Positions 1-12,100 of a DNA stretch of 64,000 nucleotides are shown one piece after another. The stretch spans positions 868,633 to 932,632 of the forward strand of contig VWZS01007655.1 of NCBI GenBank assembly GCA_013397075.1, written 5' to 3'. Source of the stretch: Rhabdornis inornatus (taxonomy: Eukaryota > Chordata > Aves > Passeriformes > Rhabdornithidae). Each line of letters begins with the position of its first letter. The first letter of the stretch is position 1. The translations under genes and the position numbers were made by a program. The notes under the pieces were generated by a model, which saw only the letters and a program-made list of their open reading frames with translations, was not told where the DNA came from and made no database searches.

Positions 1-3000
1 ATCCACAGACAAAAAACCTGCCCCAGCTCAGTGTTGTCACTGCCCCAATCCAGTGAGTGTTGCTGTTCCTGGTGATGAATCAGACTGGGAGGGACCTTTG
101 CCAAAAGCAGGGCTTGTGCCTGAATGTGGAGTCTTAATGAGGTTCAGTGTCATTTGAAAGAGAACACAATGTGTAAAGTGGGGGCAGTTACTGGTTATAA
201 ATCAAGTTCTGTTACAGATTGAATACATTTGACTGGTCTGTGCTATCAAAGTCCAAACTTTCCTGAGAAGTTTAAACTAGCAGAAAACAAAGTGGTGAAT
301 TTTGGAAGCACTATGGATGTGTGCTTTCACAGCTCCCTCTAGCAGTATTTCCAACTTTTTAATAACCAGATGAACATCTGAAATTACTGTTGATACAGTA
401 TGGCTTTTTGTACAGTTACTGTGCTAAGCTGGAACAAATCTGTTTGGTCTCTTGAGGGATACAGTATTATTTTCCTTCCTAATTTAAATCACTCTGAAAG
501 TTAGTCACATGTTAGCAAAAAACAGAAAAACTCTTTTGAGGATAGCAGCCAGAGTTTTGGAGCTGTTTTCATTCTATTTCAAACCAGAACATCTTCCTTT
601 AATGTATGTATGTAAAAAGGGATAAAAGCAACTTCTATTAATGATGTTTTTATGATGTTGTTTCTAGTGTTTGGATCACACTGCTGAAATTGGCGTTAAG
701 GAAAAATAAAAGTGGATGGCAACAGTTTTGGAAAGGAAGGGAAAAATAATCCTCCAAACAATCACTTATCAATGCAGATGTTCCACTGAGGGGTCCCCTG
801 TGCACTTTGTGGTGGTTCATCTGTTTCTCTGCATTTTGAAATGCCAAGTGTTGCAATAGTCTTGGGCTGGCTGTGCCTGTATCTCTAAGTGCTGAACCTG
901 AAGGACTCATGTTTTCAAGTGTCAGAATCTCTCTTTTAACCCAAATTACTGCTTTGTCTCATTTTCCTTTTACATGACAGAATGCACTGTGTTTGAAGCA
1001 ATTACATCTTTTATCTTTGCCAGCTTGCAAGTCAATAAACCTATTTTCACCTTTTGCATCTCCCTTGCCAATGAAAGGCATAAGGTCACATAATATATTT
1101 CTCACAAAATGTTTCTCCCAAGTCTTCAGCCACTGGCAATTAAAGTACAATGTACTTATTACAGCAAAACAGAAAAACATATGGAAAAATATAACTACAT
1201 TAACATCTGCTGCCTTTCCTCCATCTGCTGTCTTTGGCCTCACTTTTGCTCATACCTGCCAAAAGTGCTCATTTTCCAAGGGTCTCATGGCACATCAACC
1301 ACATCTTCAATTAAAGTTCCCAATGTCTTGTTTGTTTTGATGGCACAATGGGATGTCTGCTTTGCATCCATGTGGCTGCATGAGGGCTTCAAGCAGAGAA
1401 GTGGTGGTTTTAGTTTGAAAGATGTGAGTGTAGTAGGACAGGAGACAATGGGGTGACCACGGTGTAAAGTTTGTAGTTCTGGATGCAAAAGAAGCAGCCC
1501 ACAAATGCACAAAGATAAGAGCAGGAAAAAAAGATATAATTGTAGAGATGCCATCCTCTGAGTCCTCTGGCAATTGGAAGGTGTCTTTATTGAAATAATT
1601 ACCAAGCACTACAAAATAATATATCACAGCTGTGATTAATATTGAACAGAAACTCGTTTTAATTATCTTTTCATAGTTGTGTTTAAATTCTTCTCAGTCA
1701 CAGGACAGGTAAAATAGATGGTCGTGTGTAAGCTGACCAGGTCTCTGAGGCTTTGACATGTGATGCAGATTTTGAAGCTATTCCTCACCTCTGGGAGCTG
1801 TGAGCTGGTTTGGATCCTGAAGAGCTCACCCAGGAAAGCAGCAAGTGCCTGCCCCAGCTCTGGGGGCCTCAGCTGTGTGTGATCCTGCATGACTGCCCAT
1901 GCATTGCATATTTTCACAGGAGGTCAATGATTGGGTGCTTTACCATGTGAAAGGAGGAAAAATATGTAGTTTTTCATAGTACAGGTGTTTGATTTATAGC
2001 TGGTTCTCAAGGCCAGCAAGTCCAATACTTTGTATTTAGAGGAAGATCTGTGTGTTTTGTTGTTGTTCTGTGCATATTTCATGTGCATATTTCTGGTTTG
2101 TTTTGCTATGTCTTTGAGGTACCAAGCTTTTCCAGAGGAAGAATATGAGAATATGTTCTCAGTACAGAAAGACAGCAAATCCTTTCATGCTGGGGAGAAA
2201 ATGAGTTGTCAGATAAACTGTAACTGTGAACATTTGCCATTCAGGGCTTGGTTGCACATGGTCCATCCATCTGTATAGGATTTATAGGACTTCATTGATA
2301 AAGAAGTCAGACAGTGAATAACTTTTCCTAAGAAAGGAGCATTTTCTTATTGTCAGGAGGAAGTGCTCTGCACAGTGCAATGAACACCTCTGGCAGATAA
2401 ATGCAAGCTCCTATTGTGTCCCTTTGTGAACTGATTAGGGTTTTCTTTTCCATTCCCTACAAAGCCTCTGCAGAAGGAGCCTTCCAGCAGCAGAGTGCCT
2501 CTGGAGGTGTGTGCCAGGTGATGCTGGAGCAGTCTCTGCCTGCACCATGTGGGCTCTTCCCTTGCCTTTGCCACAGTCTGTGTGCCCTTGTGTCTGCAGA
2601 GCTGGTACACCCCTGTCTGCTCAAGTCTAGGTCTCTGCTGATTTAAATGCACAATAGGTTCTCTCTCTGAAAGCAGTGCTGGCTTTTTGTGTATTGCAAA
2701 GATTACCAGTCCTATTGCCTAATCTAGGCTGTTGGCAGAGGAACTCCTTCCAGGGCAGTGGGACACTGCTAGTTGTACCTAATGGCTTTGCAGTATATTC
2801 TGATCCTGCAGTGGGATGCCCCACTGAGAAAGGGCTGGCTTGTTGGAGATTTCCCATGCCCAGTATTGGAACCATAGTTTTTATCTTTAACCTCCTGCCT
2901 TTAAGCATGCAGGATACAGAAAAGTACCTGAAAGAGTACAGGAGAATTTGTGACCTGGGTAACCCCAAATCCATGTTTATGCTTGAACGTGCTTGGCCTG

Positions 3001-6000
3001 GATGCAAATATAGGTGACAGATGTGTCTTGCAAATATAGGCAAGTGAAGAGAGGAGGTCTGCAGGTGTGTAAACTTACCTGGGGTCTGGCTGAACTGCTG
3101 TGGGTTGTACTTGCAAAAGCCTCTGAGAGTGTTAACAGGCTGTCATTAAAATGCATTTGTCATTACAGACAGCTGTGAAGTTCTTCCAAATTCTCTGTAT
3201 TTGTGCTAGGTGCAGCGAGCAGCAGCAGCTGTTGTTGGGTCTGTAGTAGGTGACAGCAGCAATTTATTCCATGGTTTCCTCAGCAGATTGCAAAGTCTCT
3301 GCAGAAACCCAGGCTTTCCCTACTGAGATAGATGGTGCTTTGAATTCAATCAAACTCAGAGTACCTAAACCCCAGACCCTCAATCACTGCACATAAAGTG
3401 GCTAATACACCAAAGAGCATACGCTGTGTCTGACAAACTTTAGTAGAACACACCAGAGGTGGAGATTGGAGAATTAAAATCTGTGTATTCAACAGAGAGC
3501 AGATTTTGGAGCAGAATTCAAATTCTCACATTACATAAGATGGCTCTGAGCTTAAAATGTTATTTTTTGCATTACTATTATAATATTATTTTTAGCATCA
3601 ATGGCAGTCATTGGCAGTGATCTCATGCAAACTCTTGGGTACAGACTGTTCTTTCCCAGTTTTGGAGTATTTGCTTGTTATTCCTGAACTGCAGCATGCA
3701 TATGCTTAGAAGAGGCCCCACAGTCATTAAAACTCTTCCTGCCAGGGCTCTTGCCGTTGAGTACTCAGCAGTTAACCTCTGCTTGTATCTTCTGAGAACC
3801 ATATAAAGTTAGGACACAACATTTCTGCTTGTGGCAATCCTTCTCTTAGGCCTATGTTCTGTGATAGACATCCTCAGTGTCACACTTCATCTTGGAAATA
3901 CGGTGCTGCAGTCTCCAGAGGTTTCTTTATAGCATCTTCCAGTATCTGAAGCAGCTCCAAGAGAGCTGGAGAGGGACTTGCAAGGGCATGGAGTGATTGG
4001 ATGAGAGGCAGAGGTTAGGAAAGGCACAAGTGAAATATGTGGTCTTGGGTGGCACGTGTTTGTGACACCTGGAATACTGAGTAATTTAGTAAGGTAGCCT
4101 CTCACATGAGTTGATTTTGGGTAGAGCCTCTTCTGCTCTGTGCCTAGAGAGAATTGCTCTATTGCAAAGACCAAAATGGTGCTTTCAATAGCAATGTTAG
4201 GTGTTGGTTTGAAAATACTGTTTTCATCTTTGGCTGTGGACACTACAGGCTGTATTAATAGGCTTACACTTCTCATTTGGTCCTGGTATGGCCTCCCATT
4301 TTTTCAGTGATTTGCAAGCACAGAGATAAGGAGATGCTGCTAACAAATCGCTTGATAGAAGTTGAAAAAAATGATGATTCAGACAGTGAACCTGCTGATG
4401 TATGTCCCATGGTGCTGTCAGAACTGGGATTGCCTGGTTTTGAGATCACCTTTCTGTGAGATGACTCTGCCCCATCTTGAATGTCTTTGACATCCATGAC
4501 AAATAAAATCTGCAATTAATCCAGCACTGTAAAAATAAAGTATTGCAGAGCAGGTAAAACCCATCTTCCTATAGCGAGCTAAAAACCTGATGTGCTGCTT
4601 TTTGTTGTGCCCCTGAAACTTCACAAATGAACACACTTTACTGTCAGCAGCCGCTGCTGTTCTAAGCTCAGAGTGCTGAGTTTCATTTCCTTGGCACTGC
4701 AAATATGAACATTCTGCTATCACGTGTGGGGCCTATCTTGAAATCACTGTACTGTAAAAATAACGTTTGGCTTTGGTGAAAGTGGTCAGGAGGGAAATGC
4801 AGATCAAATGTGGGTGGAGATTTCTGGTTTTGTGGCATTTAACACTTGCACCAACGGGTGTGAGGCTGGATTTGACTTTCCAGCTGGGGTATTTGTCACG
4901 TGTCTTTATGCTTCAATGTGTATCTATAGCTCTTGGTTTTACACTTGTTGTACAAACCCTGCTTTATTTTTACTCCTTGCTCCTCCCAAAGAGATGCCTC
5001 TGCAGACACTGGGTGTCCTCTGTGGTGGGACTTTTTGTGGTGTTCACTGTCCCTGCAGGCAGGGAAGAGTTGTGGCCCAGCTTTGTTTTGTGTCTTCTTT
5101 GGGAGCATTTAGAATTAATTTGTCTTTTTCATATTCCAGCACATAGACTTGGAGAAGCATTTCCCAGAGGGGGCAAAGCACTTGAAGGAGGAAAATAGTT
5201 TAAAGAGGTGAACCATACACCAATAAATCTGCTGTTTGCTTTGCCTTTTCCTCCTGAGGTTTCATCACAGCTCTGTGCTCTGTCCCAGCATGCTGGGCTC
5301 ACACTGCAGCTGGAGCTGCAGCCCCTGGCAGTCCCAGGGAGCTGGTCCAGCGCTCCTGGTGCAGGGGTGGCAAGCTGGAGAGTGAGGATTCTGACTGAAA
5401 CATAACCTAAGTGTAGTGTCAGATGCTGTTTGTAACAAGAACCTGCCCACACCTCATCCTTTGGCTCTTTCTCATGCTCCAGGGAGGTTTGGAAGGAGCA
5501 GGAGGGCAGAGTGCGGGCAGGGCTCTGCACTCCCCAGGGCATGGGAGGTGTGTGCCTGTTGCTCTGGTGCAGGCCAGTGTCTCCTTTGTGGGCAGCAAGA
5601 ATTACTGTGAAGAACCAATAGCAAACATCTCCTCTGCCTTCCTTTCCCTTTTATCAACATGCTTTACAGATTAGGATTTTTTTTTATTTTTAAATTTGAA
5701 GAGAAAAATAATTTTGCAAGAGTCAGCCTATGAGAGAATGTTGCCAAGATATGTAGAAATATCCTGTTGTGACATTGCCTTAGAGACGTTAGAAAAGGTT
5801 TATTGAAGAAGACAGAGTTGGTGATTCTGTCTGAAGATCCATTGAAGATACAGGACAAGTGGTGGGAGCTGGGCTCTGAAAGTAATTTTTATTTAATTTT
5901 AGTTTGGTCATTCCTGGGAATGAAGGCTGCCTTGAAACTATGTTTTGTTTATTTTGTTTCTCTTTGGTTTTCAATGAACACCAACAAAGCTGGGGAAGGG

Positions 6001-7870
6001 GCTGGAGCACAAGCCCTGTGAGGAGCAGCTGAGGGAGCAGGGATTCTTTAGCCTGGAGCAAAGGAGGCTCAGGGCAGACCTTATGGCTCTCTACAATTCC
6101 CTGGATGGAGCTGCAGCCAGGTCTGGGCTGGTCTTGTCTCCCAGGTGAGATTGACAGGACAGGAGGAAGTGACCTCAAGTTGTGCCAGGGAAACTTTATA
6201 TCGGATATTAGGAAAAAATGTATTCATGGAAGGTGTTGTGGAGCACTGGAACAGGCTGCCCAGGGAAGGGGTGGGATCACCATCCCTGGAGGGATTTAAA
6301 AGCTGTGTAGATGTGGCACTAGAAGACATGGTTTAGTGGTGGACTTGGCAGTGCTGGGTTAATGGTTGGGCTTCCTGATCCTGAAAGTCTTTTTCTACTT
6401 AAATTAACCTGTGTTTTTGTATAAATGCTATTCTTTTCCTTAAAGTAAGTCAGAGAAAATAAATTTATTTCATGCTTTCCCTTAAACATTAGAATTTTAT
6501 TTAAAAATATATATATTTCTCCCCAAAGTGGAAGTATTTTGTTTGTTTGAAAAATGTTTGTATTTTGGTTTGTGAGTTGTTGTCTGGTGTTGGGGTTTTT
6601 TTTAAACTCTTTTGCATTCATCTGTGTCTGACAGCTCAAGTTAGTTGCAAACTAGACATTTTCATGGAGAGAGAATCACTTTATTCACTCACTAAACAAC
6701 TTCTTCTAATGAGTAAACTATTCAAACATTTCCCATTGCCGAGCTTCAGAGGTCAAACTGATACTGACTCCCTACATGGCCTGGGATAAGTCATTATCTC
6801 CCTCTCCTGTTTCTGCAAACCCTGACTGTTAAATAGTTCCTCCCAGAAGAGGTGTGAGAAACAATTAGCTCATGCTGATAAAATGTTTTGAATACAAAAT
6901 GTGCTTGGTAGGTGCTAAAGATGCTCCCATCAGTCATCGTTAGTGATGTTGTCTTTTCCCAGTGTCTGATTTTTGATTAGGTGTTCCACAAGTGGAAAGG
7001 AAACAGGACAGACTCAAAAAGTCTATCAGTATTTTTACTCCTGTCTTCAGATATTTAAATAACCATTCATCATTGATTTTATCTGCTACTGTTCACTTTT
7101 GCAAACAGAGATATTTCCATGTCCATGGGTCTAAAAATTGTGTCCCCCACAAGTTTCCACAGCTGGAGCAAAGGCATCTCAACCTCACCCACTCCTGATG
7201 CAAATATTTTACATGGTGTATTCATTTTCTTTTATATGATAGATTTTGAATGTTGCAAAGTTATGGGCTGTGTATTTATCTAAGAGCATCGAGAGGAGGA
7301 ACATGATGGCTGACACCTGAGCCTGACTCTGACCTTGCCGGGGAGGGTTCAGATGTTTAGGAAGAAAACATAAGGCAAAATTGGGAGGGATTTGTTACGT
7401 AGCAAAGTTACTTCACTGAAAGAAAGCTCAGGCTGTAGTCAGGTGGTGCTTTCTGCAGAGCAGCAAGGCAGTTCTGGGATACCAAAGTGTGATTGTTAAT
7501 CACAAGGAGTAAAGGAAAGAATTGGAGGACCTGCTTTTGCTCCCTTGAAACCTGTGTCTGTTTTCTCATGGATATTTAATGGTGTCAGGGTGAAGTGTCT
7601 GGTTAATCACTGCTCACAAACCTGTGTAAAAACTCCCTGCTCCATCTGAGATAGGGCTTGGACTCTGGCCCAGTGAAGAAGAGATGCCAGTGCAGGTGAC
7701 TTGGGCACCCCAGAGGCCTCTCAGGTTCTGTCTGCTGCAAAGCCCAACACAGGGATTTTCTGCAGTATGTTGGATTGTACTTGATCTATATTTTCATTTA
7801 AGAAATGCCTGTAGTGCATGGGATGTGACTGTTTTAGTAAGATGAGTATGATTTTTCTCCTCATTTTTAG
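1..7870 (+). other. XYLT1: XYLT1 intron upstream of exon 3 (partial, probably intron 2)
   Basis: This is noncoding AT-rich sequence running up to the exon 3 acceptor. The only recognisable insertion is a CR1 fragment at about 5985-6410. The segment 5270-5620 is GC-rich but CpG-poor. A short A/T tract lies near 6500-6518. I looked for the preceding small XYLT1 exon and for a CpG-island promoter and found neither, so the first exons lie upstream of the window. Open frames here, such as those at 2627-3043 and 4767-5198, show no protein-family features. Confidence 0.85.
5985..6410 (+). mobile_element. CR1-type LINE fragment, 3' end (sense)
   Basis: The DNA follows the familiar avian CR1 3' region: GGGGCTGGAGCACAAG, then TTTAGCCTGGAGCAAAGGAGG, then GGAACAGGCTGCCCAGGGAA and CCATCCCTGGAGGGATTTAAA, ending near GGACTTGGCAGTGCTGGG and a degraded GATCCTGAAAGTC tail. 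In one frame, 6145-6336 reads VVEHWNRLPREGVGSPSLE, the C-terminal end of the CR1 reverse-transcriptase ORF2, followed by a truncated tail. It is a 5'-truncated, inactive copy of about 425 bp with frameshifts. The boundaries are approximate. Confidence 0.92.
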
Positions 7871-8396
7871 GATGGCTATTTTTCCCACCGACCGAAAGAG
7901 AAAATGCGAACAGACAGCAATAATGAAAATTCAGTCCCCAAGGACTTTGAAACTATTGATAACAGTAACTTTGCTCCCAGGACTCAGAGGCAAAAACACC
8001 AGTCTGAGCTGGTGAAAAAACCCCTTAGCAAACAGAAGGAGCACTTGAGAAAGAAGCTGGAAGAGGAAAGGATGAAGGAGAACTTGCTGCTGGGGAAGAA
8101 CTCCAACGAGGTGGTGCAGTTCAGTGATCACCTGGGAAAAAACAGCAGCAGCAGCAACAATCTGAAGGAGATTGACAGGTTTCCCACACAGCATCTTTTA
8201 CAAAAAATGGAGATCAGCTCCCCTGAACTGAAATACGAGCAGCCACCCAAGTGTGAGGTGACGGGCAAGGAGGCGATCTCGGCCATGTCGCGCGCCAAGT
8301 CCCAGCAGTGCCGCCAGGAGATCGCTGATGTTTACTGCCAGCACAAGCTCGGGAAGCTGATGCCGGAGCAGGTGACACGATTCTGTGCCCTGGAGG
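7871..8396 (+). CDS. XYLT1: XYLT1 coding exon (equivalent to human exon 3): stem and start of the conserved domain
   Basis: This internal exon encodes part of xylosyltransferase 1, a Golgi type II membrane enzyme (CAZy GT14) that transfers xylose from UDP-xylose to serines of proteoglycan core proteins. It is bounded by a pyrimidine-rich acceptor ending TTTTTAG and a donor AGG|GTAAGC. It starts on a codon boundary (GAT, in DGYFSHRPKEK) and ends in phase 1. The first 115 or so codons are a low-complexity, charged stem with a likely helical Lys/Glu stretch (KEHLRKKLEEERMKENLL) and a run of four AGC serines. The last 60 codons are conserved (PPKCEVTGKEAIS, CRQEI, LMPEQVTRFC), with cysteines at exon codons 128, 147, 156 and 172. 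The wording matches vertebrate XYLT1 better than XYLT2. The open frame continues past the donor to 8419, but the next exon fits human XYLT1 only if GTAAGC is used. The exon number is inferred from human gene structure. Confidence 0.95.
8144..8155 (+). repeat. XYLT1: (AGC)4 trinucleotide run coding four serines
   Basis: Four AGC codons flanked by asparagine codons give NSSSSNN in the stem of XYLT1. This is a short, potentially slippage-prone coding microsatellite in a region that diverges strongly between species. A length change of whole codons would be tolerated by the frame. Confidence 0.9.
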
Positions 8397-9176
8397 GTAA
8401 GCTGGGAGATGGAGAATAACACACTGTCTTGGGGGAAACATTCTGTGTAATTGGAATGGCCTTCTGATGGCTAAAATGGCTTTATGTGTAATGGACTTGG
8501 TCTGTGAAAACAAGGGAGGCTTTGAGGATGATTTTAACAGGGGATTATATGGATGTCACAAGATCCCTGGTGGATTCCTGTAGAATTCACTTCCACCAGA
8601 TTTTTATTGCACAATGTGATCTCGGTATTCAGCTAGCTACTACTCCTGTTTCTTTTAGTTCTTAATGTACAGACACAGAGAAGCATACTCAAAAATCTTG
8701 CTATGCTGTGCAGGAGTTGTGTGCTTTTTGGTAATCAGAGAACAGCCATTGTGAATTTTGGAGCTTTATGCTAGCCAATACATGAGTGGCATTGCTGTTA
8801 TGGCCGTATGACTATTTTTCTATCACAGTGGAGTCCTAAGCATTTTGATAACCCCAGGTAATCATCAGAAGTATATTAAAAAATTCCAAAAGCACAGGTA
8901 AAATCCAATTTTGCGGCTGACTTATATTTTTAATGTTCTTGAATCAGCAAAAGTTATTTTCAAAATCACTGCTGGAGAGCCAGTTACCTCTGCTGGCCTA
9001 AGCCAAGCTTTGATTCGTTGCTTTGGTTTCTCCATGCCCTCAGATCACGAGTTACCTCTCAGCTTGCTGCCAGTTTGCATGTCTGAGCTGACCTTTTTCT
9101 GCTTCTCAAAAAGTGCTTCATATGTCCCTGTTCATAAGCTCTCCATAGAGTAAAGTGCCTTTAAAAAAAAATAGCA

Positions 9177-9192
9177 TTGATCAGTTGATCAA
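9177..9192. repeat. Inverted repeat TTGATCA-GT-TGATCAA
   Basis: Two 7-bp arms with a 2-nt spacer, about 780 bp into intron 3. Another TTGATCA follows about 10 bp downstream (ATTGATCAGG). Confidence 0.85.
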
Positions 9193-12100
9193 AGTGAGTA
9201 TTGATCAGGAGCAGCATTATTCACACAGCATTTGTACGACAGTCCAGATCCCCACCCTGTAATTGGCACTTCCAGCCCGTGCACAGAAGGATATGCCATG
9301 TCTTTGTCCAAGCTGAAAGTGCAGAGGGGATTTATAAACTAGAGAATAGGTCATGCTTTGAGATGGTAGAATAAACATGGGGATCCATGGGAACCAGGGG
9401 ATGTTTAGTTGCTTTCATTGGGAACATCCTCTAATGGCTTGTTTACTGCACCATCACAAAGCAGTGGGTGCTGCAGGGTGACTTCAGTGTGGTAGAGAGA
9501 AGGATAGCATTGCTATTACAGAGATTAGGAGGTTAAATTCCCTGTACAGACAGTGAAAAAGACGAGCTGCCCCCGAGAATGTATCCAAGAAAGCACATCT
9601 CTCTGTAACAAGATTCTTGGGCTTTTAATTTAGATGGTGCATCTTACCAGGATGAATGGTCTGAGCACCCCCATTCGCCACCCCAGTGCATCTATGACTG
9701 TTTTGTTTTGTTTTTTTACCATGAGTCTTTTGGTGTTTTTTCTCTCTTTCTTATCACAGTAATACTCCAAATTGTTACGCTGGGTGGGCAAACACTGGAG
9801 ACAAAGAATTAATGGAGCAGGTAGAAGACATGGTGTTCAGTGGGAAGAAGGGGAGAGGGATAGTAAAGGCAGCACAAGTTGAAGGGAAGACAAGAGAGTA
9901 GTAGAGAGTTAAAAACTGAGCAAAAGCAGACATCAGTAACAGGATGAGCATCATCAAGTACCCCTGGGCACCTCCGAGGTCCCACTGCTGGAACCCACTG
10001 TGATGAGCATGTCCTTGCTATTCCTTCCCTCTTCTTCCCCCTTCTTCCCTAAGGACAGGGCAGTCAGCTGTGGTCTGTGAGAAAGCTGAGGGAGGTCAGC
10101 ACCTTCACCTTGCAGATACTGTCCTACACTTCTTGGGATCAAGAAGGTATCTTAGTAATGGGATCAGTGCTATAAATCTTGTGTAGGTGATCATGTGTAT
10201 CCCATATACAAATATCCAAGTGATATCCTGGCCATAGTTGGAAGGTGAATTGTCATTACTGTGGGCAGACACTGCAGCTGTGCAATTTTGCACACACCTG
10301 TGTCCCTGCCCTGCTTGGTAATCTGTCTCCCAGGGATGCAGGGTGACTTTCCAGAAGTTTTAAACAATTACTATCCTTAAAAACAGGTTTCTCAAGAAAT
10401 ATTTACAGCTTCTTTTCTAAATACAGGATTTATCTTATGCCCTGCAGTCAGGATAATAGTGTGGTCTTATAACCAAGAACAGTGTCACATTTTATACTTG
10501 AAGCCTTTCAGCATATATGTACATAGCACATTGATATAAATGCTTCCATTGTAATGTCAGAGTAAAATTCTCAGGAAAACTGAGAGCTACAAATATGACT
10601 AGAAAAATTATGAAAATATCCAAATGTAATTAATTTAGGAAAAACTCATGTGGTATGGATATATACAACATTAAAAAATCAGGTGCAAAAAGAGTGTGTC
10701 TAAAATTTTTAGGTTTTCTGAGCTAGAGTTTAATTCAGTTTTTTATTTTAGGTGGTGACACTTGTTTAAAAAGAATAACCGAGAGACATGTTAGCCTAGC
10801 CAGATGGATACATGTGGAAAATGTTGACTTTTCTTTGCCTCAAGGTTCTTTCCTCCTGCCCATGCTGACAGCTGAAGTTAGCCTCTTCAGCTGCCAGATT
10901 TCCTTGGCAGAAAGTCTGGACATCCTGTGTTGCATACAAGGTTGCTCTAGAGCAGATTTGGGAGCTTTGCTGTGGGGAAGTGGTAATGCAGCAGCATATG
11001 GAATGGGACATGAGTTACTGATGGAGGAAGCAGCAGTGCACAAGAAGATTGGATCACCAAACCTACAGAGGAGATCCAGACCTTGGAGTCATTTCCCAAA
11101 TGTTGGAATACAGAACTGTCAAGACAGACATAGGGGAGCCCCAAATCTGAAAGTGCCCAGTGCCTACTGGAAGGCCTTGTATGTGTATAGTTTAGTAGAT
11201 CCCTTGAACTTTATAACCCTGTTAAAGATACATTGTCTGAGTTTCAGTGTGTTGTGGTCCCGTATCTCTCCTCCTACTGTAGAACATAAATACTGCTGTT
11301 CTTCACTCACAGAGTGACTCCATCCCTCATGAAAGGTGACTTCATCAACTCTGTTGGTCCTTGAAAGGAGTTGAGCTTGGTTATAGGAGATGTTTGTGAA
11401 GTACTGGACATCAGCTTTTGGGTATGTAAGACACCCCATTGGTAGGATTGCTGGTAGGGCGAGATGTGGGTAGAGGCCTTGGCACTTCATGTATTAAAAA
11501 AGCAGTCTGGTGTTTCTCAGCAGCAGTGAGACATCTGGGGTCTGAGTCTGTGTGTTCAGCATGTGAGTGTTCCTGTCAGTTTGGTTTGAACAAAGGTTTC
11601 CTGTCTGTTTTCAACAAAACTGTGAAGTATAAATATTTATGTGTTGGAGCAGCACGTTCATCCATTATCCCAACATATAAATGTGTTCCCAGTGCTGTGG
11701 TTTCCATTGAGATGTCAGCCAGCATTTAATCCCCTTGGATCTTGTCTCAGCTGATCAAAACCATGACGCTGCTAAGTGTGGCTATCAATCATGGACAGGA
11801 CTCCATCCAGCTGGATTGTCATAAATGTTAAGTGATACATTCACTTCAGTGGTTATCAACAGAACAGGATCATACAAGCTGTTCCTATTTAAAGTGGTTT
11901 ATTGTTTCCAAAGCCAACAGGCAAAGGAAGTTGATTATAAGGATCTTCAGTGATAAAAGAAAGGACTGTTAAAATCAAGAGCATAATGTCCCCTATCTGA
12001 CGTGCAGGTATTATTTCCATGAGGGCTGCAGTCCCTCCGGGGGCATTGCTACTGACATGGCACCTTCACCCATCACCTGACCTGCAGAGCAGGTGAGCTG

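Noticed and set aside
4767..5198. Hydrophobic 143-codon plus-strand open frame that could suggest a membrane protein
   Set aside because: It overlaps another frame of similar quality and has no family match I recognise; T-rich DNA readily gives hydrophobic chance frames.
1..7870. Search for the small exon before exon 3
   Set aside because: No segment encoded the expected residues preceding DGYFSH with a proper donor, so it is taken to lie upstream of the window.
7904..8419. Treating this open frame as a complete gene of 171 residues starting at the internal ATG
   Set aside because: The frame extends upstream to the splice acceptor at 7870, and its end is intron read-through beyond the GTAAGC donor. 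It is an internal XYLT1 exon.
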